Below, piece after piece: positions 9,025-18,664 of a DNA stretch of 64,000 nucleotides; within the stretch, counting starts at the first letter, position 1, and the number at the start of each line of letters is the position of its first letter. The notes below the pieces were generated by a model. The model had not been told where the DNA came from, made no database searches, and saw only the letters and a list, made by a program, of their open reading frames with translations. Where the stretch lies: contig NZ_SORX01000008.1 in the NCBI RefSeq assembly GCF_004405125.1, positions 30,958 through 94,957 on the forward strand, read 5' to 3'. Source of the DNA: Jeotgalibacillus salarius (GTDB lineage Bacteria > Bacillota > Bacilli > Bacillales > Jeotgalibacillaceae). Position numbers and translations under genes: made by a program.

Positions 9025-11091
9025 ATGACACTACCTTTTCAGGAACCGGTTCTTGTCTTCGGACTTGCCGTAATTATTTTTTTAATTTCTCCATTCATTA
9101 TGAGCAAGCTGCGTATTCCAGGTATCATCGGACCAATTATCGCTGGTGTAATTGTCGGTCCGAATGGGTTTGGTTTATTAGAACGCGGAGAAACAATCCA
9201 GCTGTTAGGTACTGTAGGACTATTATTTATCATTTTCATAGCCGGGCTTGAGCTTGATATCGAGGGTTTTAAAAAGTACCGGTCAAGAAGCATTCTGTTT
9301 GGGTTACTTTCCTTTTTTATACCACTTCTATTCGGGACTGCTCTGGCTTTTTATCTTGGGTTTTCAATTAGTGCTTCAATTCTGCTGGGCTCAATTGTCG
9401 GGTCACATACGCTACTCGCATACCCGATTGCATCAAGACTTGGCATTGCAAAAAATAAAGCAGTTACGACAGCCATCGGCGGAACGTTGCTTACAGATAC
9501 ATTCGCCATGCTGGTGCTGGCGGCAGTTGTCGGACTCGCCGGCGGAGATACAAGTGCCGAATTCTGGTTCCGTTTGATCATCTCTACTATTATATTTGGT
9601 GTTGTGGTGCTGATAGGAGCACCCCTGACCGCTAAATGGTTTTTCCGTAACTCGAATAATGATGGGCAGATGGAATTCAACTTTGTTCTGGCCGTCATGT
9701 TTGTTGCAGGTGCACTGGCATTGGTAGCTGGACTTGAACCGATTATCGGGGCGTTCCTGGCAGGCCTTGCTCTCAACCGGTATATTTATGATCACGGTAC
9801 TTTAATGAACCGGATCAGATTCACAGGGAACGCATTGTTTATACCTTTTTTCCTGCTGTCAGTCGGAATGCTGATGGATTTATCCGTGCTGGTTTCAAGC
9901 ATTGATGCATGGATCATGCTTGGCGTTGTACTTGGCTCTGTTCTGCTGGGAAAAGCAATCGCGAGCTTACTTACCAGTAAAATTTATCAATATAACCGAC
10001 TTGAAAATCTCGTGATCATCGGGCTGACTACACCTCAGGCAGCTGCCACACTTGCAGCAACACTGGTAGGCTTTGAAATTGGTCTTTTGAACGTAGCGAC
10101 TGTTAACGCAGTCATTGTAATGATTTTACTCACCTGTATCACAGGCCCCTATCTTACTGAAAAATTTGGACGAAAACTGGCTGAAAGCGAAACAGTTGAT
10201 GCTGCAATGTTAACGGATCAGCGTCCTGAGCGCATTTTGATTCCTGTTGCCAACCCTAAGACAACTGAAACATTGCTAGACCTCAGCTTTGTTGTGAGAA
10301 AAGCGAAGGCTTCAACCGAACCCATTTATCCGTTAAGTGTTGTACAGCGCGATGTGAAATCTGTTGAAAATGCCGTGGCAAATGCCGAAAAGATGCTGAC
10401 TCAGGCAATCGCTTATTCAGCAGGGGCCGAAATTCCGGCAAGATCACTGATTAAGATTGACCGCAATGCAGGTCGTGGAATTGAGCGCGCCGTTGCAGAG
10501 GAACGGATCACAACTGTCATCGCAGGCTGGAACGGCAAGAAATCGACAAAGACAAAGCTTTTTGGGAGTGTCATTGATAACTTCCTGGATCACACCAATG
10601 AACGCGCAATGATTGTTAAACTTGGGCATCCACTTAATACGACAGACCGAATTGTGCTGTTGATCCCAAGCGGCTCTGACCATAAACCCGGTTTTTCAGA
10701 TGCACTAGCTATAGTAAAGGGAATGGCTGCACAGCTGAACACTGTACTCGAAGTATTAATAATCCGGGATAAAGCCGAGCCTTATGAAAAGCTGTTATCA
10801 GCTATCAAACCAAGTGTCACAACTTATATTCACAGGCTCACCTCCTGGCAGGAACTTTACCGCCAGCCGGTTGAATCATTGCGAAAAAATGATTTGGTTA
10901 TCGTGATGAGTGCGAGAAAAGGAACAATTGCCTGGCATCCTCAGCTCGATCAGCTGCCAAGCCGTCTGGCAGTTGCAAATCCTGAAAGCTTTATCATCTT
11001 TTACCCGACTGAAACTGGCGAAACAGACGTTCGCGGTGCACGCGGGACAGATGTGCCGAAAGAAGTATTATTTAAACGTGATTACGACTAA
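9025..11091 (+). CDS. CPA2-type cation/proton antiporter with USP-like tail
   Basis: Membrane antiporter of 688 residues from the start used here. Residues 1-390 carry about twelve hydrophobic segments of the Kef/CPA2 family, with GPIIAGVIVGPNGFG, the FIAGLELD motif and GGTLLTDTFAMLVLA. The remaining 290 residues are soluble and resemble universal-stress-protein folds (RILIPVANPKT, AGWNGKKSTKTKLFGSVIDNFL). The ATG at 9025 is chosen because GCAGGT lies about 7 nt upstream; an ATG six codons earlier lacks a ribosome site. Ion specificity is unknown. It is a single gene, convergent with the MATE gene. Confidence 0.88.
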   Translation: MTLPFQEPVLVFGLAVIIFLISPFIMSKLRIPGIIGPIIAGVIVGPNGFGLLERGETIQLLGTVGLLFIIFIAGLELDIEGFKKYRSRSILFGLLSFFIPLLFGTALAFYLGFSISASILLGSIVGSHTLLAYPIASRLGIAKNKAVTTAIGGTLLTDTFAMLVLAAVVGLAGGDTSAEFWFRLIISTIIFGVVVLIGAPLTAKWFFRNSNNDGQMEFNFVLAVMFVAGALALVAGLEPIIGAFLAGLALNRYIYDHGTLMNRIRFTGNALFIPFFLLSVGMLMDLSVLVSSIDAWIMLGVVLGSVLLGKAIASLLTSKIYQYNRLENLVIIGLTTPQAAATLAATLVGFEIGLLNVATVNAVIVMILLTCITGPYLTEKFGRKLAESETVDAAMLTDQRPERILIPVANPKTTETLLDLSFVVRKAKASTEPIYPLSVVQRDVKSVENAVANAEKMLTQAIAYSAGAEIPARSLIKIDRNAGRGIERAVAEERITTVIAGWNGKKSTKTKLFGSVIDNFLDHTNERAMIVKLGHPLNTTDRIVLLIPSGSDHKPGFSDALAIVKGMAAQLNTVLEVLIIRDKAEPYEKLLSAIKPSVTTYIHRLTSWQELYRQPVESLRKNDLVIVMSARKGTIAWHPQLDQLPSRLAVANPESFIIFYPTETGETDVRGARGTDVPKEVLFKRDYD

Positions 11092-11093
11092 CT

Positions 11094-11133
11094 TTTTAAC
11101 CCCCCACTGCAGTCGCAATGAGGGGTTAAGTTT
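11094..11133. terminator. Bidirectional terminator, antiporter / MATE
   Basis: TTAACCCC pairs with GGGGTTAA across an 18-nt loop, with T-rich flanks on both sides, between two convergent genes. Confidence 0.75.
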
Positions 11134-12511
11134 AACTTTGCGCTTCAGCCTGTCTCAGCTTTGTGACAGGCGTTTTTTGGAACAGATTGTGGCGGTCTCT
11201 CCACACAAAGAAAAGTGAGAGCAAAAACGCCAGACCATCTGCGATCGGGAAGGCCAGCCATACACCTGTTAATCCTAAGAAGGTTGGAAGGATTAGGACA
11301 AGCGGAATTAAAAAGATCAGCTGTCTTGCCATAGACAGGATAAACGATATTTTTGCTTTTCCAAGTGCCTGATACAGTCCGCCTGTGACCATTTGAAAAC
11401 CAATGATTGGCACGATCAGGAAGATAAAGCGCATCGCCTCTTCCCCCCCTGAAATGACTTCAGGATCTGTAGAAAACACAGACATCATCGCACCCGGGAA
11501 CAGCATCGTGACAACCCACACGAAGAATGCAAGCGCGGTTGATATACCGATCCCAAGCTTTAAGGTTTCACTGACTCTGTGATGCAGTTTGGCGCCATAA
11601 TTATATCCGATAATCGGCTGCATGCCCTGCACGATGCCAAACATCGGCAGAATGGCAAACATCATGATGCGGTTAATAATGCCGAAAATCGCCACTGCAG
11701 ACTCACCGCCATAAATGACAAGCATCCAGTTGACCGCAATAAACATCAGACTTCCTGCAGTCTGGCGTACAAAAGTAGCCGAGCCGATCTGGGTGATTTC
11801 ACGCACCACACGCCAATCCGGAACAAAGCCGATCCACCTGAATTCAAGCGAACTTTTACCTGCACGGAAGTACAGATAAATCCAGATTGCACCGACAGCC
11901 TGTGAAATCACAGTGGCGATCGCAGCCCCTGCCATTCCCATATCCAATACAAAAATAAAAATCGGATCAAGTACAATGTTCAGTCCCGCTGAAATGATCA
12001 TGGTCATCATCGCCATTTTTGCGTTTCCTTCTGAACGGACCACGTTATTCATCGACATCGCAAAAGCCTGGAATATCGCACCATAGAGAATGATTGATAA
12101 ATATTCAGCTGCATAAGGTAAGATTTCAGATGTCGCGCCGAATGCGATTAGAATCGGTTCCAAAAACACCAGTGCAGCAACGACCATGATGACACTCAGA
12201 AAGCCTACTAGCCAGATGACGTTGCCAAAAATTTTATTGGCTTCATCCATTCGATTCTCACCAAGTCGCCTTGAAATGATAGAAGCTCCGCCGATTCCAA
12301 TCGCCGCAGCAAAAGCCGTAATGATCAGCTGTAATGGAAATGCAATAGAAAGTGCTGCTACACCGACTGTTCCAACTCCGCGTGCTATAAAGAACGTATC
12401 AGCAATGTTATAAAATGCCATGACGAACATTCCGATAAACGCCGGTACAGAAAAACGAACCATCAATGACGGAATTTTTTCAGTTCCTAATCTTTCACTT
12501 TGCTGCTTCAT
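11132..12511 (-). CDS. MATE-family efflux transporter (MepA-like)
   Basis: A 459-residue inner-membrane multidrug or sodium-coupled efflux pump with twelve hydrophobic segments. It shows the MATE fold repeats FSVPAFIGMFVMAFYNIADT and VGVAALSIAFPLQL in the first half, and IINRIMMFAILPMFGIVQGMQPIIGYNYGA in the second. It is encoded directly after, and overlapping by 17 bp, a MarR regulator, the arrangement of mepRA in staphylococci. The ATG follows GAGGTG inside the end of the regulator gene. Substrates cannot be inferred. Confidence 0.93.
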   Translation of the reverse strand: MKQQSERLGTEKIPSLMVRFSVPAFIGMFVMAFYNIADTFFIARGVGTVGVAALSIAFPLQLIITAFAAAIGIGGASIISRRLGENRMDEANKIFGNVIWLVGFLSVIMVVAALVFLEPILIAFGATSEILPYAAEYLSIILYGAIFQAFAMSMNNVVRSEGNAKMAMMTMIISAGLNIVLDPIFIFVLDMGMAGAAIATVISQAVGAIWIYLYFRAGKSSLEFRWIGFVPDWRVVREITQIGSATFVRQTAGSLMFIAVNWMLVIYGGESAVAIFGIINRIMMFAILPMFGIVQGMQPIIGYNYGAKLHHRVSETLKLGIGISTALAFFVWVVTMLFPGAMMSVFSTDPEVISGGEEAMRFIFLIVPIIGFQMVTGGLYQALGKAKISFILSMARQLIFLIPLVLILPTFLGLTGVWLAFPIADGLAFLLSLFFVWRDRHNLFQKTPVTKLRQAEAQS

Positions 12512-12962
12512 TCGTTTTCACCTCTTCCAGACCTTCAACTTCTTTCACTGCGTTCCCAGCCATACGCTTCAGAAGATCAATTGCCGTCTGCTTTTCTTTT
12601 TCGCTAAAGCCCTCTGTTAGAATTTCAGTCCAGTGATTCATTTCTTTTTTTATCACTGATTCAATCCCTTTTGCCTTCTCAGTTAAGTAGATCAGATTCG
12701 AACGTCTGTCTGATTCATGCGGTATCCGGTCTACATACCCAGCCGTTTCGAGCTTACGAATCGCACGGGCAACAGTCGCTTTATCAATGTTCAGTTCACC
12801 TGCCATATGCTCCTGCGTCAGACCATCATGTTCAAAAAGCATCAAGAGAAATTTAATTTGTCCCTGACCGATGCCGTATTCTGCAAATGTTTTGCTTAAA
12901 AATATATAGCTGTACCGATGTACGGTTGAAAGCCAGCGTCCCGCTGTATTTGGCGTTTGCAT
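12495..12962 (-). CDS. MarR-family transcriptional regulator
   Basis: A 155-residue winged-helix repressor. The recognition region is LTQEHMAGELNIDKATVARAI, followed by the wing DRRSNLIYLTEKA. It precedes and overlaps the MATE pump gene and is likely its repressor. The promoter (TTGCGT, 17 bp, TATAAT on the minus strand, 12997-13025) overlaps an inverted repeat at 13012-13027, which supports autoregulation. Confidence 0.93.
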   Translation of the reverse strand: MQTPNTAGRWLSTVHRYSYIFLSKTFAEYGIGQGQIKFLLMLFEHDGLTQEHMAGELNIDKATVARAIRKLETAGYVDRIPHESDRRSNLIYLTEKAKGIESVIKKEMNHWTEILTEGFSEKEKQTAIDLLKRMAGNAVKEVEGLEEVKTNEAAK

Positions 12963-12996
12963 ATGTCCATCCCATTTCTTTTAAATATCTCAAATG

Positions 12997-13027
12997 ATTA
13001 TAATGCCATTTAGTTGCATACGCAACT
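12997..13027 (-). promoter_or_regulatory. marR-MATE promoter and operator
   Basis: On the minus strand TTGCGT (13025-13020), a 17-bp spacer and TATAAT (13002-12997) form a sigma-A promoter. The palindrome AGTTGCATACGCAACT at 13012-13027 covers the -35 element and is the probable MarR operator. Confidence 0.75.
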
Positions 13028-13118
13028 TTTCACTCTCCGAAATTTTTTGAGTGGCATGAATAGTTCACATCCTATATGATGAAGGAAGACTTTTTATTTT
13101 TGGAGGACGAATCACACA

Positions 13119-14675
13119 ATGAGTGTACTAACTGTAAGTAAACTGTCCCATTCATTTGGAGACAAAACGCTTTTTAAAGACGTTTCTTTCCGGCTGTTAG
13201 CTGGTGAACATATTGGACTTGTCGGTGCAAATGGCGTTGGTAAATCTACGCTGATGAATATATTAACCGGGGAACTTATTCACGATGAAGGAAAAGTGGA
13301 GTGGCTGCCCGGCACGCATTTTGGTTACCTGGATCAGCACACACAGCTGACACCCGGGCGCACCATGCGGGAAACACTTGGAGATGCCTACCTTCCCCTT
13401 TTTAAAAAAGAAGAGGAACTGAACGAAATCACAGGTAAAATGGCAGACGCCTCTCCAGAAGAACTTGAAACACTTTTAGAAGACATGGCTGAAATTCAGG
13501 ATGCACTGGATGCCGGTGATTTCTATACGCTGGATATTAAGATCGAAGAAGTTGCCCGTGGACTTGGCCTCGATGCGATCGGTCTCGACCGTGATGTCGC
13601 TGCACTGAGCGGTGGTCAGCGTACGAAGGTTCTTTTGGCTAAACTTTTACTGGAAAAGCCGAAAGTACTGCTGCTGGATGAGCCGACGAACTATCTTGAT
13701 GTTGAGCACATCCGCTGGCTGTCAATGTATCTGAAGGATTATCCGCATGCATTCCTGCTGATCTCACATGATACGCACTTTATGAATGATACGGTTGATA
13801 TTATTCTCCATCTGGAGTTTGCCCGTATGAATCGTTACACGGCAAGCTATGATAAATTCATTGAACTTGCTGAACTTCATAAAAACCAGCATGTACAGGC
13901 ATATGAAAAACAGCAGGAATTTATTAAGAAACAGGAAAACTTTATTGCAAAAAACAAAGCGAGATATTCAACGACCGGCCGCGCAAAAAGCCGTCAGAAG
14001 CAGCTTGATCGGATTGAACGGATTGACCGTCCCGAAACTGCTGCAAAACCAACATTCGAATTCAAGGAATCACGCGGAAGCAGCCGCTATGTGATTGAAG
14101 CTGAGGATCTTGAAATCGGCTATGACCAGCCGCTTCTCCCGAAAATGACGCTTGATATTGAACGCGGTGAAAAAATTGCGGTTGTCGGCTGTAACGGTGT
14201 TGGTAAATCTACGCTGCTGAAAACGATTATGGGAAAAATTGATCCTTTAGGCGGTAAAGTCATTCACGGCGATTTCCTGTTTCCTTCTTATTTCGAACAG
14301 GAAATGAAAGCAAAAGCAATCACGCCGATTGAAGATGTGTGGAGCGAGTTTCCTGGTATGGACCAGAACCAGGTGCGTTCTGCCCTGGCGAGATGCGGAT
14401 TAAAAAATGAACATATTACACGTCAGATGAACCAGCTTTCAGGAGGCGAACAGGCAAAGGTCCGTTTGTGTAAACTGATGATGCATGAAAGTAACTGGCT
14501 GCTGTTCGATGAGCCTACAAATCATTTGGATGTGACGGCGAAGGAAGAACTGAAGCGTGCGCTGAAAGCTTATAATGGTACGATTGTGCTTGTTTGCCAC
14601 GAACCTGATTTTTATGAGGATTGGGCGACGAGAACGTGGAATGTTGAAGAGTGGAGCGAGAAGGTTAACGCATAG
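13119..14675 (+). CDS. yfmM: ABC-F ATPase (YfmM-like)
   Basis: A 518-residue soluble protein with two ABC ATPase domains and no membrane segments. It shows Walker A GANGVGKST (about residue 38) and GCNGVGKST (about 353), signatures LSGGQRTKV and LSGGEQAKV, and Walker B LLLDEPTNYLD and LLFDEPTNHLD. The charged linker between the domains (ENFIAKNKARYSTTGRAKSRQ) is the P-site tRNA interaction motif. ABC-F proteins act on stalled or antibiotic-bound ribosomes. Length and sequence match what I recall of Bacillus YfmM; the symbol rests on that. It is divergent from marR, with TTGGAGGACG upstream. Confidence 0.88.
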   Translation: MSVLTVSKLSHSFGDKTLFKDVSFRLLAGEHIGLVGANGVGKSTLMNILTGELIHDEGKVEWLPGTHFGYLDQHTQLTPGRTMRETLGDAYLPLFKKEEELNEITGKMADASPEELETLLEDMAEIQDALDAGDFYTLDIKIEEVARGLGLDAIGLDRDVAALSGGQRTKVLLAKLLLEKPKVLLLDEPTNYLDVEHIRWLSMYLKDYPHAFLLISHDTHFMNDTVDIILHLEFARMNRYTASYDKFIELAELHKNQHVQAYEKQQEFIKKQENFIAKNKARYSTTGRAKSRQKQLDRIERIDRPETAAKPTFEFKESRGSSRYVIEAEDLEIGYDQPLLPKMTLDIERGEKIAVVGCNGVGKSTLLKTIMGKIDPLGGKVIHGDFLFPSYFEQEMKAKAITPIEDVWSEFPGMDQNQVRSALARCGLKNEHITRQMNQLSGGEQAKVRLCKLMMHESNWLLFDEPTNHLDVTAKEELKRALKAYNGTIVLVCHEPDFYEDWATRTWNVEEWSEKVNA

Positions 14676-14684
14676 GAATTTGCT

Positions 14685-14785
14685 TCTGAGAAACCGCTGG
14701 TCCTTTCCGTGGGGAACTGCGCTTTCCTGCCCCCGGGCGGGAGTCTCCGTCCCCCACTCCAAGGACCAGCTGGATGAGTTTTAAC
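14685..14785. repeat. MITE-like intergenic repeat, short form
   Basis: Starts at CCGCTGGTCC and ends in CTCCGTCCCCCACTCC plus AAGGACCAGCTGGAT. The outer arms GCTGGTCCTTTCCGTGG and CCACTCCAAGGACCAGC are inverted repeats. It lacks the central GTGAGCCTCCTCGAG block that the copy at 17864-18000 has. Confidence 0.7.
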
Positions 14786-14857
14786 ACCTTTCTCACTATT
14801 TTTAGTTAGAAAAAAGGGTTTGCTCTGGAAATCTGTCAGCATGACTATATATGTTTA

Positions 14858-14890
14858 AAAAATAAGCAGAGCCGCGGCTCTGCTTATTTT
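14858..14890. terminator. Terminator overlapping the proC stop codon
   Basis: AATAAGCAGAGCC pairs with GGCTCTGCTTATT, flanked by A and T runs, so it can act in both directions. The proC stop codon (14884-14886) lies inside the stem. Confidence 0.88.
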
Positions 14891-15693
14891 TTGTTGCCTA
14901 ATTCTTTTACTTTTGTAGTACAGCTGTCCATGGCTTCTAAGATTGCGCCTCTGAAGCGGTGTTTTTCGAGGGCTTCTGTGGCTGCGATGGTTGCACCGCC
15001 GGGTGATGTGACCTGGTCTTTGAGTTCACCGGGGTGTTTGCCGGTGTCGAGGACCATTTTGGCTGCACCGAGTACGGCCTGTGCAGCGAGCCGGTAAGCC
15101 TGATCACGTTTCAATCCCTGTCGTACGCCGCCGTCAGCCATGGCTTCGATCATCATGTAGACGTAGGCTGGGGATGAGCCGCTGATAGCCGGGATGCTAT
15201 CCATGAGGTCTTCTGAGATCACTTCTGTCTTGCCGAATGAACGGAACAATTTCAGCACAGTCTGAAGCTCTTCTTCTGTTACTTCATCATTTACACAGAT
15301 GGCTGACATCCCTTCTCCCGCAAGTGATGGGGTATTTGGCATCGTTCTGATGACTTTCAACTTTTTGCCGGCAAATGCTGAAATATCTGCTGTTGTGAGC
15401 CCGGCTGCAATGGTGATGATGACTGTCGTTTCAGGTAAATGTGCTTTGATTTCCTGCAATATCTGCTTGTGCAAACCAGGGACGATTCCTAAAAATAACA
15501 GGTCAGCTTCAGCAGCTACTTTACTGTTGTCGCCGGTTACTTCAATACCAAATTGATCTGATACTTTTACTCTTGTTTCTTTTGTAGTCGCGCTCGCAAT
15601 AATGGAAGACGCTTTGACTGTTTTAGAACGGATCATTCCGCCAATCATCGCCTGAGCCATTTTTCCGCACCCGATAAAACCGATTTGTGTCAT
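14884..15693 (-). CDS. proC: Pyrroline-5-carboxylate reductase
   Basis: A 269-residue enzyme that performs the last step of proline synthesis, reducing pyrroline-5-carboxylate with NAD(P)H. The N-terminal IGFIGCGKMAQAMIGGM is the Rossmann loop, IRTMPNTPSLAGEGMSA is the conserved central motif, and the C-terminal ELKDQVTSPGGATIAATEAL is the family signature. The ribosome site AGGAGG overlaps the stop codon of a 34-codon membrane ORF immediately upstream, so the two are probably cotranscribed and coupled. The family is certain. Confidence 0.96.
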   Translation of the reverse strand: MTQIGFIGCGKMAQAMIGGMIRSKTVKASSIIASATTKETRVKVSDQFGIEVTGDNSKVAAEADLLFLGIVPGLHKQILQEIKAHLPETTVIITIAAGLTTADISAFAGKKLKVIRTMPNTPSLAGEGMSAICVNDEVTEEELQTVLKLFRSFGKTEVISEDLMDSIPAISGSSPAYVYMMIEAMADGGVRQGLKRDQAYRLAAQAVLGAAKMVLDTGKHPGELKDQVTSPGGATIAATEALEKHRFRGAILEAMDSCTTKVKELGNKK

Positions 15694-15702
15694 GTGATCC
15701 TC

Positions 15703-15807
15703 CTATTTTTTTGCCCTTGAGCTAATGTATAAAATGCCAGCCGTAACGACCGCAATCGTAACAACAGTTAAAATCAGCGATGTGCTGAATAACGGAAACC
15801 CCTCCAT
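15703..15807 (-). CDS. Small single-span membrane peptide upstream of proC
   Basis: A 34-residue ORF with a hydrophobic stretch (LILTVVTIAVVTAGILYI) and a basic end (SSRAKK), the layout of a one-pass membrane peptide. The ATG follows GGGAGATGGACA, a good ribosome site at 7 nt. Its TAG stop forms part of the AGGAGG site of proC, so translation is likely coupled. I do not recognise a named family. The alternative ATG at 15813 in another frame gives no hydrophobic product. Confidence 0.65.
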   Translation of the reverse strand: MEGFPLFSTSLILTVVTIAVVTAGILYISSRAKK

Positions 15808-15921
15808 TGTCCATCTCCCTTTCAACCCGGTTTTGTTTACTTACTATCTCACATTTTCCCTGAAAGAACTATCTAAAACGCTGTCATTTTATCGCTTTTA
15901 AAAGGCATGAAGAGCGATTGG

Positions 15922-16080
15922 AGCTGCCAGACCCGGGACGAATCTGACATCAAATTAGCCGGGTTGCTACCGGCCGCCCGTGTGATTGCTACAAGTTCCC
16001 AGGTATATCATCGCTACCTCACAGATGTCGAATGCTACCTTCCCGGCAGGAACAGTGACCCGGGAAGCGACTGTCATATA
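15922..16080. repeat. 21-25 nt period array with GCTAC core
   Basis: GCTAC cores begin at 15966, 15988, 16013 and 16034, with weaker positions at 15922, 15944 and 16055. The stretch 15961-16038 aligns with 33628-33701 over its full length (shared blocks GTTGCTAC, GCCCG, TTGCTACAAGTTCCC and GAATGCTACC). It lies between the proC leader peptide gene and the arsR promoter; no ORF is present. With the arsR operator downstream it accounts for this 375-bp gap. Confidence 0.7.
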
Positions 16081-16113
16081 AAATTTACAAAAAAACTAAT
16101 CTTCAAGGGTTGC

Positions 16114-16129
16114 GCATATAAGTATATGC
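16114..16129. promoter_or_regulatory. Probable ArsR operator
   Basis: GCATATAAGTATATGC is a near-perfect palindrome 54 bp before arsR, in the AT-rich style of ArsR/SmtB operators. The following TATATACT could be the -10 region. Confidence 0.6.
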
Positions 16130-16182
16130 CTATATACTAATCAGCGGATGAACAATATATTATAAAATAAGGAGGTGCAGCC

Positions 16183-16530
16183 ATGCTCGCAAAAGAAGCC
16201 ATTTCAATTGATAAAGCTTCAACCGCTTTAAAACTGATGGGCGATAAAACACGTCTGACCATGCTTCGAATTCTTGCCGATCACGATTGCTGCGTGTGTG
16301 AATTCGTTGAAATCTTCCAGATGAGTCAACCATCGGTCAGTCAACATGTCCGAAAAATGAAGGATATCGGCATGATCAAGGAGCAGCGAAAAGGACAATG
16401 GATTGTATACTCGTTAGATGAATCCTTTGAAGGCTATGATATGATCCGCAGCATTTTAGAACAGCTGCCTGCACAGGATCATCATCTTGAACAGCTGATC
16501 GAAAAAGGGAAACGTGTTTCCTGTAACTAA
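16183..16530 (+). CDS. arsR: Arsenic-responsive ArsR repressor
   Basis: A 115-residue winged-helix metalloregulator that releases DNA on binding As(III) or Sb(III). The metal site HDCCVCEF (about residue 30) has the CxC with an extra Cys typical of ArsR, followed by the helix-turn-helix QMSQPSVSQHVRKMKDIGMI. It is the first gene of the ars locus, 18 bp before arsB, with AAGGAGGTG upstream. The palindrome at 16114-16129 suggests autoregulation. Confidence 0.95.
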   Translation: MLAKEAISIDKASTALKLMGDKTRLTMLRILADHDCCVCEFVEIFQMSQPSVSQHVRKMKDIGMIKEQRKGQWIVYSLDESFEGYDMIRSILEQLPAQDHHLEQLIEKGKRVSCN

Positions 16531-16548
16531 AACTAAAGGAGCCTCGTC

Positions 16549-17844
16549 ATGGATGTATTTTTAGCAATATTAATTTTTCTTATTACACTGACCCTGGTTA
16601 TCTGGCAGCCTAAGGGACTCGGCATTGGCTATTCTGCAATGGGTGGTGCGATTATTGCTCTGATTATCGGAGTTGTATCCATGCAGGATGTAGCTGACGT
16701 GACGGCGATTGTATGGAACGCTACACTGACATTCGTCGCACTCATCATTATTTCACTCATTTTAGATGAGATCGGATTTTTCGAATGGGCTGCGCTTCAC
16801 ATGGCACGTTTTGCTAAAGGCAGCGGGATCAGAATGTTTATTTATGTGACATTACTTGGCGCAGTAGTTGCAGCCTTCTTCGCAAATGATGGTGCTGCAC
16901 TGATATTAACGCCAATTGTACTCGCAATGGTGCGAAACCTGAACTTCAAAGAAGCGATGATCTTACCATTCATTATGGCCAGCGGATTTATCGCTGATAC
17001 AGCTTCCCTTCCGCTGATCGTCAGTAACCTGGTCAATATCGTTTCTGCTGATGTGTTTGGTATCGGTTTTGCAGAGTATGCGAGCCGGATGATCATACCA
17101 AACTTCTTCAGTATCGGAGCAAGTATCCTGGTGCTTTGGCTGTTTTTCCGTAAAAGCATCCCGGAAAATTATGATTTATCACAGCTTCGAAAGCCGCAGG
17201 AAGCACTCAAGGATCCAAAGATGTTCCGCCTTTCATGGGGCGTTCTGGCGATTCTGCTTGTTGGATATTTTACAAGCGAATTTGCTGAAATTCCGGTCTC
17301 TATTATCGCTGGTATCATTGCGATTATCTTTCTATTAATTGCAAGAAAAAGTCCCGCAGTGAATACTACAACTGTTGTAAAAGATGCTCCATGGGCAATT
17401 GTATTTTTCTCAATCGGAATGTACGTTGTCGTTTATGGACTCAGAAATGTGGGCTTGACCAGCCTGCTTGCTGATGTGCTTGATGCAACAGCTGATCACG
17501 GTCTGCTTGCCGCAACAATGGGAATGGGTTTCATTGCTGCATTTCTGTCTTCCATCATGAATAACATGCCGACCGTCATGATTGACGCGCTGGCGATTCA
17601 GGAAACGTCGACAACCGGGGCAGTAAGAGAAGCATTGATTTATGCAAACGTCATTGGTTCTGACCTTGGACCGAAGATTACACCAATCGGTTCACTCGCT
17701 ACACTATTATGGCTGCATGTATTAAGCAAAAAAGGCTTCAACATCAGCTGGGGCTACTACTTCAAAGTCGGAATTATCCTGACCATCCCAACACTGTTTA
17801 TCACATTGTTCGGACTGTACTTGTGGCTGCTGATTATTTTATAA
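16549..17844 (+). CDS. arsB: Arsenite efflux permease ArsB
   Basis: A 431-residue membrane protein with about twelve hydrophobic segments. It exports As(OH)3 or Sb(OH)3, alone or powered by ArsA. The family motifs [39 protein letters not shown] and the C-terminal [21 protein letters not shown] identify the ArsB branch rather than ACR3. It follows arsR closely; two intergenic repeats separate it from arsC. Confidence 0.95.
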   Translation: MDVFLAILIFLITLTLVIWQPKGLGIGYSAMGGAIIALIIGVVSMQDVADVTAIVWNATLTFVALIIISLILDEIGFFEWAALHMARFAKGSGIRMFIYVTLLGAVVAAFFANDGAALILTPIVLAMVRNLNFKEAMILPFIMASGFIADTASLPLIVSNLVNIVSADVFGIGFAEYASRMIIPNFFSIGASILVLWLFFRKSIPENYDLSQLRKPQEALKDPKMFRLSWGVLAILLVGYFTSEFAEIPVSIIAGIIAIIFLLIARKSPAVNTTTVVKDAPWAIVFFSIGMYVVVYGLRNVGLTSLLADVLDATADHGLLAATMGMGFIAAFLSSIMNNMPTVMIDALAIQETSTTGAVREALIYANVIGSDLGPKITPIGSLATLLWLHVLSKKGFNISWGYYFKVGIILTIPTLFITLFGLYLWLLIIL

Positions 17845-17863
17845 GAAGATATTTTAATAAACC

Positions 17864-18000
17864 GCTGCCCCTCTCCGTGGAGGACTGCGCTTTCCTGCCC
17901 CCGGGCGGTGAGCCTCCTCGAGCTTCGCTCTGCGGGGTCTCACCTGTCCCTTCCTGGGGCGGGAGTCTCCGTCCTCCACTCCGAGGGGTCAGCTGGATTT
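17864..18000. repeat. MITE-like intergenic repeat, full form
   Basis: Begins CCGCTGCCCC, carries the core GTGAGCCTCCTCGAGC followed by TTCGCTCTGCGGGGTCTCAC, and ends CCGTCCTCCACTCCGAGGGG. The ends GCCCCTCTCCGTGGAGGA and TCCTCCACTCCGAGGGG are inverted copies. It is almost identical in its core to the copy at 33388-33535. Confidence 0.75.
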
Positions 18001-18044
18001 ATCTTAATTAAAGCAACAATTTTATTAAAAAGTATATAAAATTT

Positions 18045-18190
18045 CCACAGCGGTGATCGCAGTGGAAGGCGGCGACTCCAGCGCGATAAGCGTGACAGCT
18101 GAGACCCCACAGGCGCAGGGCGCCGAGGAGGCTCAGCGCACGCCGCGCGGAAAGCGTCCGCCTGAAACGGAGATCAACCGCCCACTTATT
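18045..18190. repeat. MITE-like intergenic repeat, opposite orientation
   Basis: Contains GGTGATCGCAGTGGAAGG at the left and GGAAAGCGTCCGCCTGAAAC at the right, with TGAGACCCCACAGGC and CGCCGAGGAGGCTCA in the core. This is the reverse complement type of the copy 45 bp upstream. Together the two fill the arsB-arsC gap. Confidence 0.75.
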
Positions 18191-18218
18191 AAAAAACAAT
18201 CAAAGAGGAGTGTTTTTC

Positions 18219-18638
18219 ATGTCTAAAAAAACGTTATATTTTCTATGTACAGGTAATTCCTGCCGAAGCCAGATGGCTGAGGGTTGGGGGAAGAAATATT
18301 TAAGCGATGAGTGGAATGTACTTAGCGCAGGTCTTGAAGCACACGGGCTGAATCCAAATGCCGTGAAAGCAATGAATGAAGCAGGAATAGATATTTCAAA
18401 CCAATCTTCTGACACAATTGACCCTGAAATCCTGAACAGTGCAGATCTGGTGGTTACACTTTGCGGCCATGCTGCAGACCACTGTCCTGTTACACCACCG
18501 CACGTAACACGCGAGCACTGGGGCTTTGATGACCCTGCTAAAGCTGAAGGCACAGAAGAAGAGAAATGGGCGTTCTTCCAGCGTGTTCGTGATGAGATTG
18601 GTTCAAGAATTAAAGAATTTGCTGAGACTGGCAAGTAA
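18219..18638 (+). CDS. arsC: Thioredoxin-coupled arsenate reductase
   Basis: A 139-residue low-molecular-weight-phosphatase-fold enzyme that reduces As(V) to As(III). The P-loop [13 protein letters not shown] contains the nucleophilic Cys; the resolving pair is in [10 protein letters not shown]. This marks the thioredoxin-dependent class of Gram-positive bacteria. The ATG at 18219 is 10 nt behind AGAGGAG; a GTG three codons upstream overlaps that site. A terminator hairpin lies between arsC and arsD. Confidence 0.95.
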   Translation: MSKKTLYFLCTGNSCRSQMAEGWGKKYLSDEWNVLSAGLEAHGLNPNAVKAMNEAGIDISNQSSDTIDPEILNSADLVVTLCGHAADHCPVTPPHVTREHWGFDDPAKAEGTEEEKWAFFQRVRDEIGSRIKEFAETGK

Positions 18639-18664
18639 GCTTCAGCTAAACGTTTACAATTAAA

